From Candidatus Zixiibacteriota bacterium (GTDB taxonomy: Bacteria > Zixibacteria > MSB-5A5 > UBA10806 > 4484-95), in the NCBI GenBank assembly GCA_021159005.1, contig JAGGSN010000134.1, positions 16,396 to 80,395 on the forward strand: DNA of 64,000 nt, in the 5' to 3' direction. The notes under the pieces are model-generated. The model did not search any database. It worked only from the letters and a program-made list of their open reading frames with translations, and was not told the DNA's origin. Numbering within the stretch: the stretch's first letter is position 1; each line of letters begins with the position of its first letter. The translations under genes were made by a program, and so were the position numbers. Positions 43,274 through 51,815 of the stretch are shown piece after piece.

Positions 43274-44304
43274 AAACAGTATTAGTAACCGGCGCCGGAG
43301 GGTATATCGGCAGTGTTCTTACACCGAAGCTTCTGCAAAAGGGTTATCATATTAAAGCAATTGACAGGTTTTTCTTTGGCCTTGAAAAGCTGAGTTCGCA
43401 TGTCAATCTCGAAATCATAAGGGATGACTCCCGTCGATTGACCGACGACCATTTTAAAGATGTCGATTACGTTATTGACCTTGTCGCTCTCTCCAATGAT
43501 CCTGCCAGCGAGATGTTTAGCGATGCCACTTGGGAGATAAATTATCAAAGCCGCGTAAACAACGCCAAGCGAGCAAAAAAAATGGGAGTTAAACGGTATA
43601 TCCTGCCCTCAAGCTGCAGCATTTATGGTTTTACTGAGGATATTGTCGATGAGACTTCAAGAACGAATCCGCTTTCAACATATTCGAAAGCTAATAAAAA
43701 AGCGGAACAGGGCGTCCTTCCCTTAGCGGATGATAATTTCGCAGTGATTGTAATGAGGCAGGCTACTGTTTTTGGCTTTAGTCCGCGCATGAGATTTGAC
43801 TTAGCTATAAACGGCATGACCTATGGCGCCTGGAAAACACATAAATTACCCCTTATGAGAGACGGGTCGCAATATCGGCCGATGGTGCATGTTCAAGATA
43901 CTACGGATGTGATGCTGCTTTTGCTTGAACATGATTCAGATATGATAAGCGGCCAGATTTTTAATGTCGGAAGCGAGCAATGCAATTATCAGATTAGAAG
44001 CCTTGCCGGAATTGTATCGGATGTGGTAAGCAGAATGACTAACTCTAAGGTTGATATCGAATGGTACGGCGACCCCGACCATCGCAGTTATCGCGTTAAT
44101 TTCAGCAAGATTGAAAAGACGCTCAACTGGCAAGCAAAGTATAGCGGCGAGAATGGAGTTGTTGAGATTGTAGAAGCATTAAAAAATGGGCAAACGGATA
44201 AAACATCAAAAACCATTACGCTTCAATGGTACAACGAATTAGTAAAATGGCATAAGATTATTAAGAGCGTGGAAAAATATGGCGGAATATTCGATATCGA
44301 ATAG
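43270..44304 (+). CDS. NAD-dependent nucleotide-sugar epimerase/dehydratase
   Basis: Extended SDR of 344 aa: GAGGYIG dinucleotide loop, then PSSCSIYG with the catalytic Ser, and STYSKANKKAEQ. The usual YxxxK reads Y-S-K-A-N, so the catalytic Lys position is Asn with Lys next to it. C-terminal substrate part includes RPMVHVQDT. It does not look like RfbB (no TDE triad), so it may make a rhamnose variant or another sugar. It overlaps rfbC by 4 nt. Confidence 0.8.
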   Translation: MKTVLVTGAGGYIGSVLTPKLLQKGYHIKAIDRFFFGLEKLSSHVNLEIIRDDSRRLTDDHFKDVDYVIDLVALSNDPASEMFSDATWEINYQSRVNNAKRAKKMGVKRYILPSSCSIYGFTEDIVDETSRTNPLSTYSKANKKAEQGVLPLADDNFAVIVMRQATVFGFSPRMRFDLAINGMTYGAWKTHKLPLMRDGSQYRPMVHVQDTTDVMLLLLEHDSDMISGQIFNVGSEQCNYQIRSLAGIVSDVVSRMTNSKVDIEWYGDPDHRSYRVNFSKIEKTLNWQAKYSGENGVVEIVEALKNGQTDKTSKTITLQWYNELVKWHKIIKSVEKYGGIFDIE

Positions 44305-44347
44305 GAAGTATTAATTAATGAACTTTTTGCAAATAAATTTATTTATA

Positions 44348-44419
44348 GTCATCGCGAGGAGTGGAACGACGAAGCGGTCTCTGTATCCACATAGATTGCT
44401 TCGCTTTGCTCTCAATGAC
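44348..44419. repeat. Long hairpin repeat of the GTCATNGCGAGG type
   Basis: Starts GTCATCGCGAGGAG and ends GCTCTCAATGAC, with ACGACGAAGCGG and GATTGCTTCGC inside: the two halves are complementary and would fold into a long imperfect hairpin of about 72 bp. Very similar elements are scattered in many bacterial genomes. It lies between the SDR gene and rfbD. Confidence 0.7.
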
Positions 44420-44474
44420 TTCTATTGGTGTTTTAAGAAAACCACAACTTTAAATCATTTTGCAAGTAGTTCTA

Positions 44475-45389
44475 ATGAATAGAGTTCTTATTACCGGCGC
44501 TAGCGGCTTGCTTGGACAGTATTTAGTTAAACAGCTTATATTTGAAAAGCCCGACAATAAAACTCCGGATATATTAGCCATCGATTTAGCGGCAAATCCT
44601 TTTGAGAACTCCGGCAGATTGTCATATCATCAACTTGATTTAACCGGTTTTTCTTCTGTCAGAGCTATTATCTATGATTTCAAACCCGATTATATTTTTA
44701 ACTGCGCCGCCTATAACAATGTCGATGACTGTGAAGTCAACTATAAGCTGGCAGATGATTTGAATACCGGTATTGTTGAAAATCTATTAAGCTGTTCGTT
44801 TAATAAGCTTATACATTTCTCATCGGATTATATTTTTTCCGGTCAAAACGGCCCCTATTCAGAGTTGGCAATTCCCGACCCTATTAATTATTATGGGTAT
44901 ACCAAACTTCAATCGGAAAAAATTCTTCAGGCTTCTAAGAAGAATTATCTTGTGATTCGCACCAATGTTCTATATGGCGATGGAATAAATCTGCGGCATA
45001 ATTTTATCACCTGGCTGATTGATAGTTTGCGTACAGATAAAGAAATTAATGTCGTTACTGACCAGTTTAACAACCCTACTCATGCCGGTAATTTGGCAGG
45101 CGCGGCAATCGAGGCGGCGAAAATGGATTATTTCAAGGTTCTAAACATTGCCGGGGCAGATTATCTTTCGCGGTATGACATAGCGATAAAAACCGCCGAA
45201 CATTTCAAACTTGATGCAAATTTGATAAAGCCTATAAAAACCGCCATGCTCGGTCAGATTGCCGAAAGACCGCATAAAGGAGGGTTTAATATCGATAAGG
45301 CTAAGAAGATTCTTAAAACAAGGCTTATTGGTTTGCCTGAGGGGTTGGAAATGATGAGGGATTATTTTGAGCGCAGGGGTTTCCGGTAA
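44475..45389 (+). CDS. rfbD: dTDP-4-dehydrorhamnose reductase (RfbD)
   Basis: Last step to dTDP-rhamnose. 304 aa from the ATG at 44475; the TTG at 44460 would add 5 residues. GASGLLGQYL dinucleotide loop, FSSDYIFSG, and YYGYTKLQSE with the YxxxK pair intact; PTHAGNLA near the substrate end. The last few codons resemble a repeat that recurs 60 bp downstream, so the C-terminal tail (ERRGFR) may be repeat-derived. Confidence 0.9.
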   Translation: MNRVLITGASGLLGQYLVKQLIFEKPDNKTPDILAIDLAANPFENSGRLSYHQLDLTGFSSVRAIIYDFKPDYIFNCAAYNNVDDCEVNYKLADDLNTGIVENLLSCSFNKLIHFSSDYIFSGQNGPYSELAIPDPINYYGYTKLQSEKILQASKKNYLVIRTNVLYGDGINLRHNFITWLIDSLRTDKEINVVTDQFNNPTHAGNLAGAAIEAAKMDYFKVLNIAGADYLSRYDIAIKTAEHFKLDANLIKPIKTAMLGQIAERPHKGGFNIDKAKKILKTRLIGLPEGLEMMRDYFERRGFR

Positions 45390-45420
45390 TACTATCCTCC
45401 AAAAAGTAAACTTGCAGCGG

Positions 45421-45513
45421 GATTATTGAGCGCAGGGGTTTCCGCCTGAGGCGGATTGCCCTATTTCTACTTCTCATTGTGTGTCAAAGGGCGTATGCAA
45501 TACGCCCCTACGC
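45421..45513 (+). repeat. REP-like hairpins after rfbD
   Basis: 45421-45444 repeats the final bases of rfbD (GAGCGCAGGGGTTTCCG), followed by TCCGCCTGAGGCGGA, a palindrome. At 45489-45507 GGGCGTAT and ATACGCCC pair around GCA, followed by CCTACGC. Both motifs recur elsewhere in the window. Confidence 0.65.
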
Positions 45514-45568
45514 TCTGGTATTAAATAAGCTGCAATATTTTAAACACGCTTAACTGCAAAATTTGCTT

Positions 45569-47677
45569 TTATTCATCCAGAATAAACCTCGCATCAACAG
45601 CCTTAGACTGGCTGGCGTTTTTGCCGGCTATAAAAGGATTTATATCAATCGATTTAAACTGTGGGAAATCAGATACCAACTGAGATAACTTGAGAAGCGT
45701 TTGCTCTAGTACTTTTAGTTCGACTCCCGCAGCACCGCGGAAACCCTCAAGAAGCGGATAGCCTTTAACCAAACGCAGCATCTCATGCGCATCCTGCTCT
45801 GTCAGCGGGTGCGCTTTTAGGGAAACATCCTTTAATACCTCGACATGAATGCCGCCCAAGCCGAACATTATTAATGGCCCGAATGAGGGATCGTTATTCA
45901 TACCCATAATTGTTTCGATGCCTCCGACTACCATCTGCTGAATGTATACTCCGGCAAATTCATCATCCACGCGGCTGAATTTTTTCTTCATGGCTTTGAA
46001 AGCGTTTACGGTTTCGCTTTTGGTTTGAAGATTGATAATCACACCGCCAACATCCGTTTTGTGCGAAACAGAGGGGTCGTTGATTTTCATAGCAATAGGG
46101 AATTTGATTTTTGTTAATGCTTTGGTTAATTCGGGCTGAGTTTTAGCAACTGCTGATTTCGGCACGCTGATGCCGTACGCCTTTAAAATCTGCATCGCCT
46201 CATCGCCGAGAATTGCCTTATAGCCATTTGCTTTTGCTGATTTTACAATTCGTTCTACCGTATTTTTTTTAACGGTAAATATTGGCGGTTTAGCCGCCGG
46301 TTTTTCGAGCATTTTTCTATACTCAGCCATTGCCGACAATGCCCTGACAGCGGATTCGGGAAACAGATAATCGGGGATACTATTTTCGTACAAAAGTTCG
46401 GCACCGGCGATACCATCCGGCGCGCCCATCAGGCATGAAAGCACGGTTTTTTTATTGCCGGATAGCTTAATTTTTTCAACAACTGAACTAATAACGGCTT
46501 TTGAATCGACGAGTATCGGCGGCACAAATATTACCAGTACACCATCGACATTTTTATCAGCCAATACAGCTTTAACCGCCGCCCCATAAGCATCCGGACC
46601 GCCTGAAGCGATAACATCGATAGGATTATTAACGGCGGCTACAGCTAAAAGATTTTCCCGCAGATATTCGATTGTCTTTTTCTCAAAGCGCGCCATTTTC
46701 AAGCCCAGACTTTCTATTGCATCGGTAGCCAGCACACCGGGACCGCCGGCATTGGTTATAACCGCGATTCTATCACCCTTTAGAAGCGGCTGGCTGTCAA
46801 ATGCCTTGGCGATATCGAAAAGCTCGTCTATTGAAAGGGCGCGTATAATGCCGCACTGTTTGAATACGGCATCGGTAGCAGCATCGCCGCCGGCAAGTAC
46901 GCCAGTGTGCGAACTGATAGCTTTAGCGCCTGCTTCGGTGCGTCCGGCCCTAACTGCGAAAACAGGCTTAGTGCGGGTGATTTTTTTGGCAAGGTTTATA
47001 AACTTTTCCGCCTGTTCGATATTTTCCAGATAAAGAAGTATCATCTCGGTGCGCGGGTCATCATAGCAATACTGCATCACATCGATATCGGAGATATCAG
47101 CCTTGTTGCCGATTGAGGCAAACAGCGAGAACCCGAGGTTGAGCTTGTTGGTGTAGTCAATAACCACCTCACCCAGAGCGCCCGATTGCGACATGAAAGC
47201 CACCTTGCCGCAAAGAGGATTCTGCTTGGAAAAAGTGCTGTTTAGCGAAAATTCAGGGTCGGTGTTAAGCACGCCGTAGCAATTGGGACCTACCATCCGC
47301 ATATTGTATTTTTTCACAATCTCGATTAGCGTATTTTCCAACTCGATACCCTCGCCGCCTATCTCTTTGAATCCGGCTGTGATAGTTATTACGCCCTTAA
47401 CACCCTTTTGACCGCACTGCTCAAGCGATGGTATAACGAAATTGCGGGGAACGACGATAATTGCCAAGTCGATTTCTTCCGGTATATCCATCACCGAGGG
47501 GTAGCATTGCAGCCAATCAATTTTATCGGCTTTGGGATTCACCGGAAATATTTTGCCTTTATATTCAAATCGCAGCAGGTTATTGACGATAACATTGCCG
47601 ATTGAACCGGGCTTATTGGAGGCGCCGATTACGGCAATTGTTTTCGGTTTAAATATCGCATCAAGGTTTGTTGTCAT
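45569..47677 (-). CDS. Acetate-CoA ligase (ADP-forming), fused subunits
   Basis: Converts acyl-CoA, ADP and Pi to acid, CoA and ATP, a way to conserve energy from acetyl-CoA. 702 aa from ATG 47677 (GGGAG site before it): CoA-binding domain (IFKPKTIAVIGASNKPGSIG), succinyl-CoA-ligase-like domain with the phospho-His loop AISSHTGVLAGGDAA, and a C-terminal ATP-grasp domain (IMKINDPSVSHKTDVGGV). Suggests a fermentative or anaerobic lifestyle. A longer start at 47743 is unlikely. Confidence 0.9.
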   Translation of the reverse strand: MTTNLDAIFKPKTIAVIGASNKPGSIGNVIVNNLLRFEYKGKIFPVNPKADKIDWLQCYPSVMDIPEEIDLAIIVVPRNFVIPSLEQCGQKGVKGVITITAGFKEIGGEGIELENTLIEIVKKYNMRMVGPNCYGVLNTDPEFSLNSTFSKQNPLCGKVAFMSQSGALGEVVIDYTNKLNLGFSLFASIGNKADISDIDVMQYCYDDPRTEMILLYLENIEQAEKFINLAKKITRTKPVFAVRAGRTEAGAKAISSHTGVLAGGDAATDAVFKQCGIIRALSIDELFDIAKAFDSQPLLKGDRIAVITNAGGPGVLATDAIESLGLKMARFEKKTIEYLRENLLAVAAVNNPIDVIASGGPDAYGAAVKAVLADKNVDGVLVIFVPPILVDSKAVISSVVEKIKLSGNKKTVLSCLMGAPDGIAGAELLYENSIPDYLFPESAVRALSAMAEYRKMLEKPAAKPPIFTVKKNTVERIVKSAKANGYKAILGDEAMQILKAYGISVPKSAVAKTQPELTKALTKIKFPIAMKINDPSVSHKTDVGGVIINLQTKSETVNAFKAMKKKFSRVDDEFAGVYIQQMVVGGIETIMGMNNDPSFGPLIMFGLGGIHVEVLKDVSLKAHPLTEQDAHEMLRLVKGYPLLEGFRGAAGVELKVLEQTLLKLSQLVSDFPQFKSIDINPFIAGKNASQSKAVDARFILDE

Positions 47678-47772
47678 CTTTAAATCTCCCATTTGAATTA
47701 TTTTCAATTTCTGGAAGTTAAGTTGCGAGGATAGATTGGGCAAGGAATAATTTTATATGTTAGCGATTCTTA

Positions 47773-48051
47773 AGCCCTGATTTTGCAATAGAATTACAAA
47801 TAAATTAATATATTTATTCGGAATTATGTTGAGCATTTAACATTAAAACACACCCTTAACCCCTCTCAAGAAGGGAATAATAGAATGTTCGTGCATGAGG
47901 ATGTGTGTCGCCCACATAAATTATCATTATAGCGGTTATAACGTTGAGATTGCCGCGCTCCTCTCCTGCTTTCGACGTCCGTCTGAGGCGGAGCAATGAT
48001 AAATTTTTACATTGTAGTATCGTATGCTAAAGTTTATTAATAATCAGGGCT
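47773..48051. repeat. Intergenic repeat, copy B, within possible inverted termini
   Basis: On the - strand 47915-47775 matches the repeat at 41651 and 63565. The whole interval is bounded by a perfect 10-bp inverted pair, AGCCCTGATT (47773-47782) and AATCAGGGCT (48042-48051), so it may be a small non-autonomous element of about 279 bp. It contains no gene. A TCCGTCTGAGGCGGA hairpin lies near 47981-47995. Confidence 0.6.
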
Positions 48052-48111
48052 AAGCTTATTTTCAAATTGACTTTACTCATTGATTATTTATTTTGAAGCT
48101 TGAATTGTATC

Positions 48112-49047
48112 ATGAGTGTTGGGATATTTATGCATAATACGCCTTTTTCAATAGAATCGAAAATCGAAATCCTCGAAAGAAATACGCCTATTGCTATGGA
48201 CTGCTTAGAGGAATGCACAGTTTGCCCGCGCGAATGTTTGGCAAATCGTATTGCCGGCGATACCGGCGAATGCGGAGTTCCTGCAAAGCTTATGATCTCA
48301 TCGGCAAACCTTCATTATGGAGAAGAACCGCCAATATCCGGCACGAACGGTTCGGGAACGATATTTCTATCAGGCTGTAATCTTCATTGCGTATATTGCC
48401 AAAACTATCCTATCAGCCAATATCGCAATGGCGAATATTATTCATCCAAGCAGGCAGCGGCTAAGATGGTTGCGTTGGAAAAAAGGGGCGCGCATAACAT
48501 CAATCTTGTTACCCCCTCTCATTATGTGCCATTATTAATGGAGGCGCTGCTTATAGCCTACAAATCCGGATTGACAGTTCCGATTGTATATAATTCATCA
48601 GGTTATGATTCAATTAAAATGCTTGAGCTGCTTGCCGGAGTTGTTGATATTTATATGCCCGATATGAGATATGCCGATTCCAAATATTCGAAAATTTACT
48701 CTGCTGTTGACGATTATCCCCAAGTCAACAGAGCCTCAATCAGAGAGATGCACCGACAGGTAGGCATCCTTGATGTTGTCAACGGTATTGCTGCGCGCGG
48801 ATTGCTTATCAGGCATTTGGTTATGCCGGGCGGCGTTTCGGGGTCGGCAGAGATATTCAGGTTTGTTGCCGATGAGATATCGCAGGATACCTATATGGCG
48901 GTGATGAGTCAATATTTCCCGGCCTATAACGCCGGCAATTATCCGGAACTGTCCAAACGTCTGAAATTAGCCGAGTATAAAGATACTTTGCATAAATTTG
49001 AAGATGCGGGGCTTGCCAATGGCTACATTCAGCCTTTTACGGGATAG
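48112..49047 (+). CDS. PflA-like radical SAM protein
   Basis: About 311 aa. An N-terminal four-cysteine region (CLEECTVCPRECLANR ... GECGVP), then the radical SAM cluster motif CNLHCVYC, and PSHYVPLLMEALLIAYK. This matches the uncharacterised pyruvate-formate-lyase-activator relatives (PflX/YgcF-like group). Substrate unknown; it is monocistronic. Start is uncertain (48112 or 48130; TTG at 48100). Confidence 0.85.
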   Translation: MSVGIFMHNTPFSIESKIEILERNTPIAMDCLEECTVCPRECLANRIAGDTGECGVPAKLMISSANLHYGEEPPISGTNGSGTIFLSGCNLHCVYCQNYPISQYRNGEYYSSKQAAAKMVALEKRGAHNINLVTPSHYVPLLMEALLIAYKSGLTVPIVYNSSGYDSIKMLELLAGVVDIYMPDMRYADSKYSKIYSAVDDYPQVNRASIREMHRQVGILDVVNGIAARGLLIRHLVMPGGVSGSAEIFRFVADEISQDTYMAVMSQYFPAYNAGNYPELSKRLKLAEYKDTLHKFEDAGLANGYIQPFTG

Positions 49048-49121
49048 TTATTATATAGATATAGTATCAGATTATATTTTTAAAGGCGGTTTTTCTGTAA
49101 AGGAGATTTTTGTCTGAATGT

Positions 49122-50501
49122 CTATAAGTTTTCTTTATTTGGCGCAATTTCTTTTTGATTTTTCTGATATATCTGAAGCGGCCAAAACATAACAATCCAG
49201 GAATAGAATATTGGAAATATCCCTCCTTGCTGAATCAGCACGGAACCCTCGAAAAAGGATCGGGCAAATAATGATATTAGCGCTCCCAAGCTGGCGTAAT
49301 TTAATACTTTTTGTTGAAATGTAAGTTCCGATTTCAAATTGAGCCTAATATATTTTCCTAATGATATAAAAAGATATATCAATAAAGGCAGAGCTAATAT
49401 TCCAAGTTCCAACACCTTGCTTAAATATAAGTTGTGAGCGCTAGGGATATCCTTAAATACGTATTTTGTAAATACCGTAGGCAATTTGTCCATTAAATAG
49501 GCTTGTTGATTTCCAATACTAACACCAAAAATAAAATTTTCTTTTATTGTATTAATAGCCGAAGCCCAAATATCCATCCTGCCCGAAGTCATTTCCGTAT
49601 CTATTCTTAAAATAAATTTGAGCAATTCTTGAAAAGTCGGATATACTATTAAGGCGATAATTATAATTAACAGAAAAGCCAAAACCGGTTTCCTAAGGCT
49701 TTTAAAAACCATAGACATAGAAAAAAGCGATAACATTACGCCAAGATATGCGGCCCTGGAATTGGACATAAGCAAACCCAACATTGATAGTATAAGTAAA
49801 ACAAGTAATATTTTATTAAGCTTCGCCGGATATTTCATGACAACAAACACAAAAAGCACTGGTATCATGTAATTAAAATAATTACCCATTGTATTGGGAT
49901 TGCCAAAAAAAGCGCAGTATCTAATAAATATTAATTGAAGAATTCCAATAAAACTCATGTTATTTATAATTGTAAACAGTATCATAATAACCGCGACAAC
50001 TAAAGGAAACAGCACAAAAATAAATATTCTAATCGGGGATTTATTGTAGCTCCAATCATAGAACATAAAAATAAGCATCGTATAAAACACCAAGAGAACA
50101 TTAGCTTTAATATTAACGCTACTAATATTAGCAATATCAGAAAGTATAACCAGCATCCAAAAAGCCGCAAAAAAGTAAATAATTTCCTTAGGAGGCAGAT
50201 GGAATTTTCGGTTTGATAACAACAATGATAATAAAGATATAAAATATAACAAGGCTATAAGAAACCAGAAATATAGCGTAATATTCTCCGGCAGATACCC
50301 ACATACGAAAGGCCATATTGCCAGCATTAAATAAACTATTATATCTATTTTTACTGCGGCAATTGCTATTATAATTATGCCTCCCATTATAATAAAGCTT
50401 GTATAATGATTATATGAAGAGATAAGGGATACTATTATTGACAACAGAACCGGTAAGATTATTAAACCCAAATAGGATTTATTTTTTATAAGGTAATCCA
50501 T
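49122..50501 (-). CDS. O-antigen ligase/polymerase family protein
   Basis: 459 aa with about 11-12 membrane helices and a large periplasmic loop carrying the Wzy_C pattern (TSGRMDIWASAINTIKEN ... PSAHNLYLSKVLELG). It joins or polymerises surface glycans. Which of ligase or polymerase cannot be told. It is convergent with the radical SAM gene and divergent from the polyprenyl glycosyltransferase gene. Confidence 0.82.
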   Translation of the reverse strand: MDYLIKNKSYLGLIILPVLLSIIVSLISSYNHYTSFIIMGGIIIIAIAAVKIDIIVYLMLAIWPFVCGYLPENITLYFWFLIALLYFISLLSLLLSNRKFHLPPKEIIYFFAAFWMLVILSDIANISSVNIKANVLLVFYTMLIFMFYDWSYNKSPIRIFIFVLFPLVVAVIMILFTIINNMSFIGILQLIFIRYCAFFGNPNTMGNYFNYMIPVLFVFVVMKYPAKLNKILLVLLILSMLGLLMSNSRAAYLGVMLSLFSMSMVFKSLRKPVLAFLLIIIIALIVYPTFQELLKFILRIDTEMTSGRMDIWASAINTIKENFIFGVSIGNQQAYLMDKLPTVFTKYVFKDIPSAHNLYLSKVLELGILALPLLIYLFISLGKYIRLNLKSELTFQQKVLNYASLGALISLFARSFFEGSVLIQQGGIFPIFYSWIVMFWPLQIYQKNQKEIAPNKENL

Positions 50502-50695
50502 TATTACACTACTGCGCTAAAATTTTCTCATTAAAACCTATGGCATAACGATTCGCCGCTATTGCAAACATTTTTCATATTTTCAGCTTTCTATATAATA
50601 TATCGAGGAATCTTTGTCATGATAAATATATCGCGAATTATTAAACATCAATTATTATTTCATATCGACGCAAAAACTACCATACAAAAGGGTAG

Positions 50696-50724
50696 TTGAC
50701 AATATTCAATCAATAGATTATACA
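50696..50724 (+). promoter_or_regulatory. Sigma-70 type promoter of the glycosyltransferase
   Basis: A perfect TTGACA (50696-50701), a 17-nt spacer and TATACA (50719-50724). The transcript would begin about 30 nt before the ATG at 50762. The rest of the gap 50502-50695 is AT-rich and holds nothing else I can support. Confidence 0.6.
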
Positions 50725-50761
50725 TAATTTAAGATTATTGTGCCATTATGAGGAAAACAAA

Positions 50762-51736
50762 ATGCCTATCGAACAAGATAAGAAAATAGAGACTCACAAA
50801 ACGGTTCTTTCGGTAGTAATACCAGTGTTAAACGAGGAAGGAAATGTCGCTTATCTTTTAGAATCGCTTATAAAAGACATAAAGCAATTAGATGTTTCCT
50901 ATGAGATAATTTTCATTGATGACGGCAGTTCCGACAAAACCTGGCACCTAATAACTGAAGCCTCGAAAAAGAACGCTCATATTAAAGGCATCTCTCTATC
51001 CCGAAATTTTGGCCATCAGAATGCAGTTTTTACCGGCCTTCATTACGCATCCGGGAAAGCTATAATAACGATGGATGGCGACTGTCAGCATCCGCCAGAG
51101 AAAATTGCCGAGTTGTATAATGCCTGGCAAAAGGGATTTAAAATCGTAAACACTAAAAGAATCGACAGCGAAGACTTCTCATTCATCAAGCGATTTACAT
51201 CTCGTCTGTTTAATAAAATATTTTCCCTGCTTTCCGGTTTGCCTATGTCAAAAGGCTTATCTGATTTCAGGTTAATTGACAGGCAGGTGGTAGATGTTAT
51301 TAAGGATATGCGTGATACCGACTTATTTTTCAGGGGTATAACACATTGGGTGGGATTTTCGGCAACTACAATCACATTTCAGGCCAATAAACGATATTCG
51401 GGTTCAACGAAATTCAGCTTGTGGAAATTGTTTAAATTCTCTATCTCCGCTATCCTCTCTTTTTCAATTGTTCCGCTAAAATTCAGTATATGGCTGGGGT
51501 TTATAACAAGCTTATTAGCCTTTGCCGAACTTGTTTATATTTTCATCCGATACATTCAGGGAATCTCGGTTCCGGGTTGGGCCTCCACGCTTACTGTGAT
51601 TTCTTTCATGTTTGGAATGCTGTTCATATTACTTGGAATAATTGGGGCATATCTGGGAAATATCTTTGAAACATTGAAAAACAGGCCGCGATTCCTTATT
51701 CAGGATATGTCAGGTTTCATTGATGATAATGGTTAA
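50762..51736 (+). CDS. Polyprenyl-phosphate glycosyltransferase (GtrB/DPM1-like)
   Basis: 324 aa; family 2 glycosyltransferase with SVVIPVLNEEGNVAYLLE, FIDDGSSDKTW, metal-binding MDGDCQHPPE and a C-terminal pair of membrane helices (SISAILSFSIVPLKFSIWLG; MFGMLFILLGIIGAYLG). It loads a sugar onto the lipid carrier on the inner face of the membrane for later use by a membrane glycosyltransferase, perhaps the next large membrane protein. ATG at 50762 with GAGGAAA before it. Confidence 0.9.
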   Translation: MPIEQDKKIETHKTVLSVVIPVLNEEGNVAYLLESLIKDIKQLDVSYEIIFIDDGSSDKTWHLITEASKKNAHIKGISLSRNFGHQNAVFTGLHYASGKAIITMDGDCQHPPEKIAELYNAWQKGFKIVNTKRIDSEDFSFIKRFTSRLFNKIFSLLSGLPMSKGLSDFRLIDRQVVDVIKDMRDTDLFFRGITHWVGFSATTITFQANKRYSGSTKFSLWKLFKFSISAILSFSIVPLKFSIWLGFITSLLAFAELVYIFIRYIQGISVPGWASTLTVISFMFGMLFILLGIIGAYLGNIFETLKNRPRFLIQDMSGFIDDNG

Positions 51737-51812
51737 ATTAATAATAATCGTATTAATCGGCGCAATTAACCTCTATTTAACTTCCGATTTTAGCAAAATA
51801 CCGGAATATTAA
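51729..51812 (+). CDS. Possible 27-aa membrane peptide
   Basis: ATG at 51729 overlaps the end of the glycosyltransferase gene by 8 nt, and its TAA is 3 nt before the next gene. The peptide is hydrophobic in its first half (KLIIIVLIGAINLYL) and polar at the end. The tight overlap suggests coupling, but there is no ribosome site of its own and the frame may be chance in AT-rich DNA. Confidence 0.25.
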   Translation: MVKLIIIVLIGAINLYLTSDFSKIPEY

Positions 51813-51815
51813 CTT

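Noticed and set aside
50502..50695. Searched for a gene or RNA in the AT-rich gap between the O-antigen ligase and glycosyltransferase genes
   Set aside because: No frame with a start and ribosome site and no stable stem found by eye.
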